From positions 1 through 42,391 of the forward strand of contig CAZZIP010000016.1 in the NCBI GenBank assembly GCA_964654415.1: a stretch of 42,391 bases of DNA. Reading direction: 5' to 3'. Shown here one piece after another: positions 1-8,799 of this stretch (its first letter is position 1; every line of letters begins with the position of its first letter). The translations under genes and the position numbers were made by a program. The stretch is from Methylohalobius sp964654415. GTDB taxonomy: Bacteria; Pseudomonadota; Gammaproteobacteria; Methylococcales; Methylothermaceae. A model generated the notes under the pieces. That model was not told where the DNA came from. It worked only from the letters and a program-made list of their open reading frames with translations, and did not search any database.

Positions 1-50
1 GCCGATGATAGTGGGGATAACCCCCGCGAAAGTAGGACACCGCCAGGCTC
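1..50 (+). rRNA. rrf: 5S ribosomal RNA, 3' part (partial at window edge)
   Basis: The first 50 bases match the 3' half of a bacterial 5S rRNA as I know it from E. coli. They contain the GCCGATGATAGT segment, the GGGG/CCCC arm, GCGAAAGTAGGACACC, and the terminal GCCAGGC that closes helix I with the missing 5' end. The gene enters from the left, so the window starts at the end of an rRNA operon transcribed on the plus strand. The exact 3' end (about 47-50) is estimated. Confidence 0.9.
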
Positions 51-71
51 CTATATCCTGCATAAAAGATC

Positions 72-88
72 AGACGCCTAAGCGTTTT
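72..88 (+). terminator. Possible rRNA operon terminator
   Basis: Twenty bases after the 5S end there is a short hairpin. The stem is AGACGC/GCGTTT (one G-T pair) with a CTAA loop, and it runs into a short T stretch. Position just behind the 5S gene suits an intrinsic terminator. The stem is only six pairs, so the call is tentative. Confidence 0.4.
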
Positions 89-133
89 AGCTCGAGGCTG
101 GCCGTTCCAGGACGCATCACAAAGGAGGAAGCG

Positions 134-580
134 ATGACCGTCGGTGAGGTCTGCAGTCGAGAGGTGGTGATCGTCCAGCGCAATGAAGCGTTGATTGCCG
201 CCGCTAAATTGATGCGTCAATACCACGTTGGAGATGTGGTGGTCGTCGAAGAGCAGGAAGGAAAGCGTACCCCCGTTGGAATCCTGACCGACCGCGATCT
301 CGTGGTCAAAGTTCTCGCCCGCGAACTGGATCCTCGTCACCTTACTGTAGCCGAGGTCATGAGCGCCGGGGTGGAAACTGCAGGCGAGGCCGAGGAAGTT
401 TTCCCAACTGCTGAGCGGATGCGTGCCCTCGGCATACGCCGAATGCCGGTTGTGGACAGCGCAGGCGGGCTCGTCGGCATCATCACTCTTGACGATCTGA
501 TCGATCTTTTAGCAGAGGAATTGCGCCTTTTGGCAGCGGTCGCGGCGCGTCAGCAGCGCCGCGAGGTCCATCAGGCCTAG
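134..580 (+). CDS. CBS-domain pair protein
   Basis: This 148-residue cytoplasmic protein consists almost wholly of two CBS motifs, at about residues 5-65 and 75-135. The first ends in the typical PVGILTDRDLV pattern and the second in GGLVGIITLDDLIDLL. CBS pairs bind adenine nucleotides and act as energy- or redox-sensing switches; the partner here is unknown. The start was chosen at ATG 134 because a strong AAAGGAGG ribosome binding site sits at 121-128. The reading frame stays open back to base 5, but that stretch is 5S rRNA and spacer. The gene appears to be a single unit between the rRNA operon and glmM. It is a stand-alone CBS protein rather than part of a channel or kinase. Confidence 0.85.
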   Translation: MTVGEVCSREVVIVQRNEALIAAAKLMRQYHVGDVVVVEEQEGKRTPVGILTDRDLVVKVLARELDPRHLTVAEVMSAGVETAGEAEEVFPTAERMRALGIRRMPVVDSAGGLVGIITLDDLIDLLAEELRLLAAVAARQQRREVHQA

Positions 581-953
581 GTGGTTATGCAAGCGCGAAA
601 GGTCTATCTGCCATCGCCCCGTAGAACTATTTTCCCTCTATCTCCCGTCCAGGTTGATTAACCCCCGCGCTTTCGACCCATCCAGGCCGAACCACACTGC
701 AATCGGCAGCCCCAACTCCACAAGCTTGCTCATGACAGCTGTTGTCTGGTGGGGTCATCGGTGGTTTGCTCGACCTCGGTGGTGATAACCGGCAGGTCCG
801 GCCCTTGCGGAAGAGAAGGAGGAGCAAACCGAGGACCAACAGAACGGCTACCACAGGTTTGGATGGATTTTTATTGTCAGGCGTTAGGGTTAGGCGAGCG
901 TTATACTAAATTAAGACCAATTTAAGGGTAACCAAACTAAAAAAGGGGGGTCT
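581..953. other. 373-bp intergenic stretch without a confident gene
   Basis: A GTG-started minus-strand frame at 627-854 would encode 75 residues with a hydrophobic start (VAVLLVLGLLLLLF). It lacks a ribosome binding site and I recognise no family, so I do not call it a gene. The last 60 bases before glmM are AT-rich and contain TATACT at 902-907, which could serve as a -10 element, but no convincing -35 lies at the right distance. Confidence 0.4.
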
Positions 954-2294
954 GTGGCCAAGCGTTTTTTTGGTACGGATGGGATCCGCGGCAGAGTTGG
1001 CGAAGCTCCAATTACTCCGGATTTCGTATTGAAATTGGGCTGGGCCGCGGGGCAAGTGTTTCGGGATAAAGGCCAGGCGCATGTGCTGGTGGGGAAGGAT
1101 ACCCGGATTTCAGGCTATATGTTCGAATCTGCCTTGGAAGCGGGTTTATCTGCAGCAGGAGTAGATACCCAATTACTAGGTCCGATGCCGACTCCGGGAA
1201 TCGCCTATTTGACCCGAACCTTGAGGGCCAAGGCCGGCATCGTTATCAGCGCCTCGCATAATCCTTACCAGGACAACGGCATCAAATTTTTCTCGGCAGC
1301 CGGGAAGAAACTGCCAGACGAAGTGGAAGAAGCGATCGAAGCGCAATTAGATCGGCCGATGACTACGGTTGCCCCAGACCGGCTGGGAAAAGCAACGCGC
1401 ATCGGCGATGCACGTGGGAGGTACATCGAATTTTGTAAGAGTACCGTGCCTGCTTGTATGGATTTAAACGGCCTGCACATCGTGCTGGACTGCGCTCATG
1501 GGGCGACCTATCACATCGCCCCACACGTATTCAGCGAAGTGGGGGCAAAGGTAGATTGCATCGGCGTCCATCCGGACGGGTTGAACATCAACGCAGGCTG
1601 CGGCTCTATGTACCCTGAGACGCTGCAGCGCGAAGTCGTCAGCCGTGGCGCGAATCTAGGGATTGCTTTCGATGGAGACGGCGACCGAGTACTGATGGTA
1701 GACCATAACGGGACTTTAGTGGATGGCGACGAGATTCTTTACATCATTGCTACTTCCCGCATGGCTTTAGGTAAGCTGGAGGGTCCGGTAGTTGGAACTT
1801 TGATGACCAACCTGGGATTGGAGCACGCCTTGGCGGAACTTGGAATCCCCTTGCTGCGGGCCCAGGTGGGGGATCGTTACGTCATGGAAATGCTGGAAGC
1901 TCATGGAGGTACTCTGGGAGGGGAAAGCTCGGGTCACATTATCTGTCTTGATCGCACCACTACCGGCGACGGAATTATATCCGCCTTGCAAGTACTGGCG
2001 GAAATCTGGCGCACCGGCAAGTCTTTATGCGAACTCAAACAGGGAATGCGCAAGTATCCCCAGGTACTGCGCAACGTGCGGGTGAAAACTAAACCTCCTC
2101 AGTTGGAAGCCATCACTCCCTTATGGAACGCCAAAGAAGCGGTGGAGCGTAAGCTCAATGGCAGCGGTCGTGTATTGCTCAGGCTATCCGGGACTGAGCC
2201 TGTCGTCCGGGTGATGATCGAAGGGCAAGACGCAGCGTTGATCGACCAGCTTGCTCAGGAATTGGCGGCGGTGGTCGCACATACCTTAACCTAA
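954..2294 (+). CDS. glmM: Phosphoglucosamine mutase GlmM
   Basis: GlmM converts glucosamine-6-phosphate to glucosamine-1-phosphate, a step toward UDP-GlcNAc for peptidoglycan and lipopolysaccharide. The 446-residue length is normal. The phosphoserine loop VISASHNP is at about residues 97-104 (active serine near 101). The magnesium loop DGDGDRVLMVD is near 240, the sugar-specificity loop GGESSGH near 323, and the C-terminal phosphate-binding loop RLSGTEPVVRV near 407. The start is GTG, preceded by a purine-rich AAAAGGGGGG site. The gene leads a glmM-tpiA-secG-tRNA-Leu series, as in many gammaproteobacteria. The folP gene that usually precedes it, and ftsH before that, are not upstream here; ftsH lies 10 kb away on the other strand. 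Confidence 0.97.
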   Translation: MAKRFFGTDGIRGRVGEAPITPDFVLKLGWAAGQVFRDKGQAHVLVGKDTRISGYMFESALEAGLSAAGVDTQLLGPMPTPGIAYLTRTLRAKAGIVISASHNPYQDNGIKFFSAAGKKLPDEVEEAIEAQLDRPMTTVAPDRLGKATRIGDARGRYIEFCKSTVPACMDLNGLHIVLDCAHGATYHIAPHVFSEVGAKVDCIGVHPDGLNINAGCGSMYPETLQREVVSRGANLGIAFDGDGDRVLMVDHNGTLVDGDEILYIIATSRMALGKLEGPVVGTLMTNLGLEHALAELGIPLLRAQVGDRYVMEMLEAHGGTLGGESSGHIICLDRTTTGDGIISALQVLAEIWRTGKSLCELKQGMRKYPQVLRNVRVKTKPPQLEAITPLWNAKEAVERKLNGSGRVLLRLSGTEPVVRVMIEGQDAALIDQLAQELAAVVAHTLT

Positions 2295-2348
2295 TTTGCC
2301 ATAGCTTATGGTATCCAGCTAAAATTAGCTGATTTCAAGGGGAGAAAG

Positions 2349-3110
2349 ATGCGCCGACCCTTAGTTGTAGGAAACTGGAAGATGAATGGTACGCGGGCAA
2401 GCGTCCGCGAGCTATTGGAGGCGATTCTTAAGGGGTTACCACAAGGTATTTCGGCAGATGTCGGGGTATGCCCAGCGTATGTGTTTATTCCCCAAGCAGC
2501 CGAACAACTCAAAGGAAGCCCCATACTGCTCGGAGCCCAGAATGTTGCCGACCAGGAGGCAGGCGCCTTCACCGGTGAGGTTTCAGCGGCGATGCTTAAA
2601 GAGTTCGGTTGTCGATTGGCGATCGTCGGCCACTCTGAGCGCCGCTTGCTCTACCAGGAGACGGACGCCTTAGTCGCCGCTCGTTACCAAAAAGCTATAG
2701 AACACGGCCTGTGTCCTATCTTGTGCATCGGTGAAACCCTCGAGCAACGTGAGGCTGGTCGGACCTTCGAGGTCGTCGATGCCCAACTCAACGCCGTTTT
2801 GAGCCAGGCAGGGCTGGAATCCCTTACGCGGGCCGTCATTGCTTATGAGCCAGTGTGGGCCATCGGGACCGGCCACACTGCGACCCCGCAGCAGGCTCAG
2901 GAAGTCCACGACTACATTCGCCAAAAGTTAGCGATCCAAGATAGAAAAGTGGCCGAACAGGTTCGCATCCTGTATGGTGGCAGCGTCAACGCTGAGAACG
3001 CTAAGGCGTTGTTTGCTATGCCTGACATCGACGGTGGTTTGATTGGCGGGGCCTCGCTCAAAGCCGATTCCTTTTTGAGGATTGTCCAAGCGGTTGGAGA
3101 AAGTTGCTGA
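2349..3110 (+). CDS. tpiA: Triosephosphate isomerase
   Basis: TpiA interconverts dihydroxyacetone phosphate and glyceraldehyde-3-phosphate. In a methanotroph this serves glycolysis and regeneration of the ribulose monophosphate cycle acceptor. The 253-residue protein shows the catalytic lysine in NWKMNG near residue 11, the catalytic histidine in IVGHSERR near 95, and the catalytic glutamate in YEPVWAIGTG near 167. The phosphate-gripping loop LYGGSVN and GGLIGGASL follow near the C-terminus. The ATG at 2349 is preceded by AAGGGGAGA. Only one base separates its stop from the secG start, indicating cotranscription. Confidence 0.97.
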   Translation: MRRPLVVGNWKMNGTRASVRELLEAILKGLPQGISADVGVCPAYVFIPQAAEQLKGSPILLGAQNVADQEAGAFTGEVSAAMLKEFGCRLAIVGHSERRLLYQETDALVAARYQKAIEHGLCPILCIGETLEQREAGRTFEVVDAQLNAVLSQAGLESLTRAVIAYEPVWAIGTGHTATPQQAQEVHDYIRQKLAIQDRKVAEQVRILYGGSVNAENAKALFAMPDIDGGLIGGASLKADSFLRIVQAVGESC

Positions 3111-3111
3111 T

Positions 3112-3477
3112 ATGTACCAGCTTTTCATGGTATTTCACGTATTGATCGCAGTTGCCATCGTAGTGTTAGTCCTCCTGCAGCAAGGCAAAGGCGCTGACAT
3201 GGGGGCGGCGTTTGGCTCAGGAGCTTCCGGTACCCTGTTCGGAGCTCGGGGCTCGGCGTCGTTTTTGTCCCGCACTACGGCGATTTTGGCAGCTTTGTTT
3301 TTCTTAAACAGCCTAGCGCTTACTTATTTTTCAGGGGCATCGGACAATAAAAAGAAAGACTTCGTTGAATTTCTTAAGTCTGCAAACGATCTTCCGCCTA
3401 CGAAGAGTGAAAAACCAGCCTCTGATGCTCCAGTGGTAGCGCCGGCGGAGACACTCCCCGAGGGAACCAAGAAATAA
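3112..3477 (+). CDS. secG: Preprotein translocase subunit SecG
   Basis: SecG is the small, non-essential subunit of the SecYEG channel in the inner membrane. The 121-residue protein has a first membrane helix at about residues 4-22 and the conserved cytoplasmic loop with QQGKGADMGAAFGSG and TLFGARGSASFL. A second helix at about 54-72 precedes a hydrophilic proline- and alanine-rich tail. I chose ATG 3112 rather than the in-frame TTG at 3082, because the former gives the standard N-terminus. A GGAGAA motif inside the end of tpiA serves as ribosome binding site. The downstream tRNA-Leu repeats the order seen in E. coli. Confidence 0.95.
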   Translation: MYQLFMVFHVLIAVAIVVLVLLQQGKGADMGAAFGSGASGTLFGARGSASFLSRTTAILAALFFLNSLALTYFSGASDNKKKDFVEFLKSANDLPPTKSEKPASDAPVVAPAETLPEGTKK

Positions 3478-3487
3478 ATCGACTTAA

Positions 3488-3572
3488 GCCGACGTGGTGG
3501 AACTGGTAGACACGCCGTCTTGAGGGGGCGGTGGCGCAAGCCGTGCGAGTTCGAGTCTCGCCGTCGGCACCA
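3488..3572 (+). tRNA. tRNA-Leu(GAG)
   Basis: The sequence folds as a class II tRNA. The acceptor stem pairs GCCGACG with CGTCGGC, the D-arm is GTGGAACTGGTAGACAC, and the anticodon stem CCGTC/GGCGG encloses the loop TTGAGGG. A variable arm is followed by the T-arm GCGAGTTCGAGTCTCGC. The anticodon GAG is at 3522-3524. CCA is encoded at 3570-3572. It lies 11 bases after secG, the same linkage as in other gammaproteobacteria, and is followed by a T-rich tract at 3579-3588. Confidence 0.97.
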
Positions 3573-3602
3573 ACCTATCTATTTTTTTACCAATCGAACA
3601 GC

Positions 3603-5171
3603 CTACTCCCACTCTATCGTCGCTGGCGGTTTGCCTGAGACATCGTAGACTACCCGCGAGACGCCTTTGACTTCATTGATGATCCGGCGTGAGACGGTAT
3701 CAAGGAAAGGGTAAGGCAGATGAGACCAACGCGCAGTCATAAAGTCGGTGGTCTCAACTGCCCGTAAAGCGATGACGTAGTCATAGCTGCGCTCATCGCC
3801 CATCACACCGACCGAACGGACCGGCAAAAATACCGCAAATGCCTGGCTGACCTGCTCGTAGAGATCGGCTTTGCGCAATTCGGAGAGGAAAATATCGTCG
3901 GCCTGGCGCAGGATGCTCACATACTCCGGCTTGACTTCGCCGATCACCCGCACCGCCAATCCAGGTCCAGGAAACGGGTGGCGGTAGACCATTTCGTAGG
4001 GCAGCCCAAGTTCCAGGCCGATCTTGCGCACCTCATCTTTGAACAGCTCGCGCAGCGGCTCGATCAGTTTCAGATTCATATCCACTGGGAGACCGGCTAC
4101 GTTGTGATGGGACTTGATCAGGGCAGCTTGAGAAGCCGCCCCGGCTGACTCGATCACATCGGGATAGATGGTACCCTGCGCCAACCAGCGCACTTCCTTG
4201 AGTTTGGCCGCCTCTTCCTCGAAGATCTCGACGAACAGGTGGCCGATGATGCGGCGTTTTGCTTCCGGGTCAGTCACGCCTTTGAGGGCCTTGAAGTAGC
4301 GTTCGGCAGCGTTGACCCGGTACACCTTGACGCCCATGTGTTTGGCCAAGGCGGTCATGACTTGATCCCCCTCGTTAAGGCGCAGCAGCCCCGTGTCCAC
4401 GAACACACAAGTCAATTGATCGCCAATCGCTTTGTGGAGTAAGGCGGCCACCACCGACGAATCCACACCTCCAGACAAGGCAAGGAGCACCTTCTCCGAT
4501 CCCACCTGGCTGCGGATGGCGCGAATGCTCTCGTCGACGATGTTGACCGGTGTCCAGACGGCCTCGCACCCGCAGATATCGCGGACGAATCTGGCCAGAA
4601 TGCGCGTGCCCTGACGGGTGTGAGTGACTTCAGGATGGAACTGGAGACCATAAAAATTTCTAACCTCATCGGCCATTCCGGCAATGGGAGCATCGGAGGT
4701 CTCTGCGATCAGCTTGAATCCTGGCGGGAGTTCCACCACGCGGTCGCCGTGGCTCATCCACACGTCCAATAGCGCCCCACCGTCGGGGGTAGTATGGTCC
4801 TCGATTTCCTCAAGCAGACGCGAGTGCCCTCTCACCCGCACTTGAGCGTAACCGAACTCGCGCGTTGCCGCAGACTCCACCTTACCGCCCAACTGGGCCG
4901 CCATAGTCTGCATGCCGTAGCAGATCCCCAGCACCGGCACCCCCAGTTCAAACACTACTCGAGGGGCGCGGGGAGCAAACGCTTCGGTGACTGTCTTGGG
5001 GCCGCCGGAAAGAATGATACCGCGTGGATTGAACTTTCGAATTTCCTCGTCCGGCCATGAGAAGGGGTGGATCTCGGAGTAAACGCCTAATTCGCGTATC
5101 CGACGGGCGATCAGCTGGGTATACTGAGAGCCAAAGTCTAGGATCAAGATCTTGTGGGCGTGAATGTCCAT
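3603..5171 (-). CDS. guaA: GMP synthase (glutamine-hydrolysing)
   Basis: GuaA converts XMP to GMP using ATP and glutamine. The 522-residue protein has a class I glutamine amidotransferase domain at about 8-200 (nucleophile in GICYGMQ near residue 84, His/Glu in LQFHPEVTH). An ATP-pyrophosphatase domain with the P-loop ALSGGVDSSVVAAL starts near 228. A C-terminal dimerisation domain ends in PPATIEWE, the usual terminus. It starts four bases after the guaB stop and is cotranscribed with it. It converges on tRNA-Leu with a 30-base spacer. Confidence 0.98.
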   Translation of the reverse strand: MDIHAHKILILDFGSQYTQLIARRIRELGVYSEIHPFSWPDEEIRKFNPRGIILSGGPKTVTEAFAPRAPRVVFELGVPVLGICYGMQTMAAQLGGKVESAATREFGYAQVRVRGHSRLLEEIEDHTTPDGGALLDVWMSHGDRVVELPPGFKLIAETSDAPIAGMADEVRNFYGLQFHPEVTHTRQGTRILARFVRDICGCEAVWTPVNIVDESIRAIRSQVGSEKVLLALSGGVDSSVVAALLHKAIGDQLTCVFVDTGLLRLNEGDQVMTALAKHMGVKVYRVNAAERYFKALKGVTDPEAKRRIIGHLFVEIFEEEAAKLKEVRWLAQGTIYPDVIESAGAASQAALIKSHHNVAGLPVDMNLKLIEPLRELFKDEVRKIGLELGLPYEMVYRHPFPGPGLAVRVIGEVKPEYVSILRQADDIFLSELRKADLYEQVSQAFAVFLPVRSVGVMGDERSYDYVIALRAVETTDFMTARWSHLPYPFLDTVSRRIINEVKGVSRVVYDVSGKPPATIEWE

Positions 5172-5175
5172 GGGT

Positions 5176-6645
5176 TCAGTCCAAACGGTAATTTGGGGCT
5201 TCCTTAACGATGGTCACGTCATGGACATGGCTTTCCCGGATTCCTGCGGAGGTAACGCGCACAAACCTGGCTTTATCATGCAACTCAGAAATGGTCCGGC
5301 AGCCGGTATACCCCATACAGGCACGCACGCCGCCAATGAGTTGGTGGATGATGGCCACCACGCTGCCTTTATAGGGCACCCGGCCCTCGATGCCTTCTGG
5401 CACCAATTTCTCGAGGATTTCGGTATCCTCCTGGAAATACCGATCGCTGGACCCCTGCTGCTGAGCCATGGCTCCCAAAGAACCCATCCCCCGATAGGTT
5501 TTGTAGGAGCGTCCCTGATATAGCTCCACCTCACCCGGCGCCTCTTCAGTGCCCGCGAACAGACTTCCCAACATCACGCAGTGGGCACCAGCAGCCAGCG
5601 CCTTGGCCACATCGCCGGAGTAACGAATCCCGCCATCGGCAATCAGGGGCAGCCCGGTATCCTTGAGAGCCTGGGCGACGTTGGCTACGGCCGTAATCTG
5701 TGGCACGCCGATACCGGCGACAACGCGGGTGGTACAAATCGAGCCAGGCCCGATCCCCACCTTAACCGCATCCGCGCCGGCCTCCAGCAAGGCCACCGCG
5801 GCCTCGCCGGTAGCGATATTGCCGCCGATGACCTGAAGATCGGGATAATGGCGCTTGATCCAGCGCACCCGGTCGATCACTCCCTGGGAATGACCGTGGG
5901 CCGTGTCTACCACGATCACGTCCACCCCTGCTTCCACCAGCGCCGCGACGCGCTCGTCGGTTCCCGGCCCGACCCCGACTGCGGCTCCTACTCTGAGGCG
6001 CTCCTGATCGTCCTTGCAAGCGCGTGGGTAATCCCTAGCTTTTTGGATGTCTTTGACGGTGATCAGCCCACGCAGCTGGAATTGGTCATTGACGACCAGG
6101 ACTTTTTCGATCCGGTGAGCGTGGAGCAGCCGGATTGCCTCCTCTTTGGGTGCTCCCTCAGCCACTGTCACTAGGCGTTCCCTGGGAGTCATCACCTTGG
6201 CTACCGGTTCGTCATAGCGGGTCTCAAAGCGCAGGTCGCGGTTAGTGACGATCCCCAGCAGGTAACCGTCGCGGCCGACCACCGGCACGCCGGAAATGCT
6301 TTTTGCCCGCATTAGCTCGATTACCTCACGAATAGTAGTATCCGGAGTGACAGTGATTGGGTCTTTGATGATCCCGCTTTCGAACTTTTTGACTTTGGCG
6401 ACTTCTGCAGCCTGCCGCTCGATGCTCATGTTCTTGTGGATGATGCCGATGCCGCCTTCCTGGGCAAGGGCAATCGCTAGCCGTGCTTCGGTCACCGTAT
6501 CCATCGCTGCCGAAGCCAAGGGGATATTGAGTGAAATCTCGCGGGTCAAGCGCGTGGAGAGATCCACCTGGCGCGGCAATACCTCAGAGTGGGCAGGAAC
6601 CAAAAGGACATCGTCGAAAGTGATGGCTTCTTCTAAAATGCGCAT
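5176..6645 (-). CDS. guaB: IMP dehydrogenase
   Basis: GuaB oxidises IMP to XMP with NAD, the committed step of guanine nucleotide synthesis. The 489-residue protein is full length. The TIM-barrel core opens with LTFDDVLLVPAHSEVLP-type sequence near residue 8. Two CBS motifs occupy about 95-205, and the catalytic loop GPGSICTTRVVAGIG is near 300 with its active cysteine. The flap motif YRGMGSLGAM lies near 405. It is the first gene of guaBA and reads away from sbcB; the 69-base AT-rich spacer at 6646-6714 must hold both promoters. Confidence 0.98.
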   Translation of the reverse strand: MRILEEAITFDDVLLVPAHSEVLPRQVDLSTRLTREISLNIPLASAAMDTVTEARLAIALAQEGGIGIIHKNMSIERQAAEVAKVKKFESGIIKDPITVTPDTTIREVIELMRAKSISGVPVVGRDGYLLGIVTNRDLRFETRYDEPVAKVMTPRERLVTVAEGAPKEEAIRLLHAHRIEKVLVVNDQFQLRGLITVKDIQKARDYPRACKDDQERLRVGAAVGVGPGTDERVAALVEAGVDVIVVDTAHGHSQGVIDRVRWIKRHYPDLQVIGGNIATGEAAVALLEAGADAVKVGIGPGSICTTRVVAGIGVPQITAVANVAQALKDTGLPLIADGGIRYSGDVAKALAAGAHCVMLGSLFAGTEEAPGEVELYQGRSYKTYRGMGSLGAMAQQQGSSDRYFQEDTEILEKLVPEGIEGRVPYKGSVVAIIHQLIGGVRACMGYTGCRTISELHDKARFVRVTSAGIRESHVHDVTIVKEAPNYRLD

Positions 6646-6714
6646 GGCATCTTCACCATAATCGAGAAATAAATTGAAATATTATACCTTATAAATAATT
6701 GCTGATCCCCGGTC

Positions 6715-8181
6715 ATGCCGCTCACTCTGTATTGGTACGATTATGAAACCTTCGGCGCCGATCCAGCACGCGACCGCCCGGCGCAGTTTGCCGGTTTGCG
6801 TACCGATGAAGACTTGAATCCGATAGGCAATTCCCTCGTGTTATACTGCCGTCCAGCCAACGACTTTCTACCCAATCCAAGGGCCTGCCTGGTCACTGGC
6901 ATCACCCCGCAATTGGCGCGGGAGCGCGGCCTATGCGAAGCAGAGTTCATCAGCCGCATCCACGCCGAATTTTCCCAGCCGGGAACTTGTGTGGCTGGCT
7001 ACAATAACCTGCGTTTCGACGACGAGGTCACCCGCCATTGTCTTTACCGCAACTTGTTCGACCCTTATGCCCGCGAATGGCAGAGTGGCAATTCTCGCTG
7101 GGATTTGATCGACGTGATGCGCCTGACCTATGCCTTGCGCCCGCAAGGGATAGTTTGGCCTGAGCGCGAGGACGGCACCCCCTGTTTCAGGCTCGATCAG
7201 CTGACAGCCGCCAACGGCATCGAACACCCAGATGCCCATGACGCCCTGGCCGACGTACATGCGACTATTGGACTGGCCCGCCTCCTGCGCACCCGCCAGC
7301 CAAAAATTTACGCTTACTGCTTCAACCACCGCCGCAAGGCAGCTGTACGGCAGCTATTAGACCTCGATACGATGCAGCCGGTGCTGCACGTGTCGGAGAA
7401 ATATCCGGCCCGGCGCGGTTGTCTGGCGATGGTGGCTCCTATCGGTTTGGATCCCAACAATCCTAATGGCGTCATCGTTTACGACCTCAGCTTCGATCCA
7501 GAGCCTTTTCTAACTCTGGCCGACGACGACCTGCGCGCACTTTTGTTTACCCCCGTGGATCGAATGCCGGAGGGTATGGAGCGGCTTCCGCTCAAAACTG
7601 TACGGCTCAATCGCTGTCCGATCTTAGTACCGATCTCAGCCTTGCGCCCCACGGACGCCGAACGCTTAAATGTGGATCCTACCAGATGTCTCCGTCATCT
7701 TAAGACCTTGCGCCGCCATCGCGATCGTCTGCGCACACTGTTGCCTGTACTGTTTAAATTGCCAGAAGAGTCGATCACCGATCCCGATCTGATGCTCTAC
7801 CGCGGCGGCTTTTTCAGTGCTGCCGACCTTGCCCGCCTGGATGAGGTCAGACGCTTGCCACCAGAACGCATGCGTAAGCTGAACTTGACATTTGACGATC
7901 CGCGCCTGCCGGAGATGGTGTTTCGCTATCGGGCCAGAAACTGGCCGGAAATCCTGTCGGCCGATGAACGACAGCGCTGGGACGAATTTCGCTTTAGGCG
8001 CTTAACCCAACCTGAATGCGGTGCCAGCATCGTCTGGGATCAATACTGGGATGAACTGCATAAGCTACACCGTTCTGAGACCGGTCAGAACCGTTTGAAC
8101 ATTCTGGTGGCGCTAGAGTCCTATGCGAAGGAGATTTTCCCACCTGCAAGCCATTGCCCTGGAAGAAAAATCCTGGCATGA
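6715..8181 (+). CDS. sbcB: Exodeoxyribonuclease I
   Basis: ExoI degrades single-stranded DNA 3' to 5' and acts in recombination and mismatch repair. The N-terminal DEDDh exonuclease domain shows YWYDYETFGADP (Exo I, residues 5-16), GYNNLRFDDEV (Exo II, near 96) and HDALADVHATIGLARLL (Exo III, near 174). The SH3-like and helical ExoI-specific regions follow to residue 488. Length and order fit E. coli SbcB (about 475). The gene stands alone between divergent guaB and the mxaD-like gene, and no clear ribosome binding site is visible at its ATG. Confidence 0.95.
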   Translation: MPLTLYWYDYETFGADPARDRPAQFAGLRTDEDLNPIGNSLVLYCRPANDFLPNPRACLVTGITPQLARERGLCEAEFISRIHAEFSQPGTCVAGYNNLRFDDEVTRHCLYRNLFDPYAREWQSGNSRWDLIDVMRLTYALRPQGIVWPEREDGTPCFRLDQLTAANGIEHPDAHDALADVHATIGLARLLRTRQPKIYAYCFNHRRKAAVRQLLDLDTMQPVLHVSEKYPARRGCLAMVAPIGLDPNNPNGVIVYDLSFDPEPFLTLADDDLRALLFTPVDRMPEGMERLPLKTVRLNRCPILVPISALRPTDAERLNVDPTRCLRHLKTLRRHRDRLRTLLPVLFKLPEESITDPDLMLYRGGFFSAADLARLDEVRRLPPERMRKLNLTFDDPRLPEMVFRYRARNWPEILSADERQRWDEFRFRRLTQPECGASIVWDQYWDELHKLHRSETGQNRLNILVALESYAKEIFPPASHCPGRKILA

Positions 8182-8217
8182 TTTTTAAATTTGTCCAATT
8201 GTTAACCTGGAGGATTT

Positions 8218-8796
8218 ATGCATAAATTTGCAGCTCTCTTCTCTCTGCTGGTTTTGTTCTGGTCGGCTTCAGCCTCAGCCCACGGTCCGGTGCGGCAGAA
8301 AGTCGAAGAAAAGGTGACCGTCAACGCCCCGGCGGAAAAAGTTTGGGAGGCAATCAAGGAATTTTGCAGCATCAAACAATGGCACCCCAAGGTCACCGAC
8401 TGTACCCTAGAAGAATCCTCCAAGAAAGGCGCCAAAGCCAAGCTGACTCTGGCAAATGGCGGTTGGATCGTCGAAGAGTTGAAAAACTATAATGACCAGA
8501 AAATGATGTATTCCTACAAGTTCAACGTAGACGATATGAGCACCGCCAAAACCATCGTCCATGCCAGCCAGGAAGTCAAGGTGCCAGTCTTGCCGGTGGC
8601 GAATTTCTCAGGCAGCATAGAAGTCAAAAAAAAGGCCGACAATACTGCCGAGGTGATCTGGAAAGGGGCTTTCTACCGAGCCTATATGAACAATAACCCG
8701 CCGCCGGAGATGAACGAGGAAGCAGCTGTCCAAGCAGTCACTGATTTCTATCGGAGCGGCTTGGATAACTTAAAACAGTTGGTCGAAAAACCCTAG
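8218..8796 (+). CDS. Periplasmic SRPBCC protein, MxaD-like
   Basis: The 192-residue protein begins with a signal peptide (residues 1-21, cut after SASA before HGPV), so it should be periplasmic. The rest resembles the START/SRPBCC helix-grip fold of MxaD: VEEKVTVNAPAEKVWEAIKE, then FCSIKQWHPKV and VIWKGAFYRAY. In methylotrophs MxaD assists electron transfer between methanol dehydrogenase and cytochrome cL; that role is inferred here from family only, since no mxa or xox genes are in the window. A strong GGAGGA site at 8209-8214 precedes the ATG. The stop is three bases from the next gene, so the two form an operon. It could also be a generic secreted polyketide-cyclase-like protein. Confidence 0.75.
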   Translation: MHKFAALFSLLVLFWSASASAHGPVRQKVEEKVTVNAPAEKVWEAIKEFCSIKQWHPKVTDCTLEESSKKGAKAKLTLANGGWIVEELKNYNDQKMMYSYKFNVDDMSTAKTIVHASQEVKVPVLPVANFSGSIEVKKKADNTAEVIWKGAFYRAYMNNNPPPEMNEEAAVQAVTDFYRSGLDNLKQLVEKP

Positions 8797-8799
8797 GCG

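Noticed and set aside
5..133. Upstream extension of the CBS-domain reading frame
   Set aside because: It overlaps 5S rRNA and spacer; a strong ribosome binding site at 121-128 supports the start at 134.
5581..6174. 197-residue plus-strand open frame
   Set aside because: It is a shadow on the strand opposite guaB.
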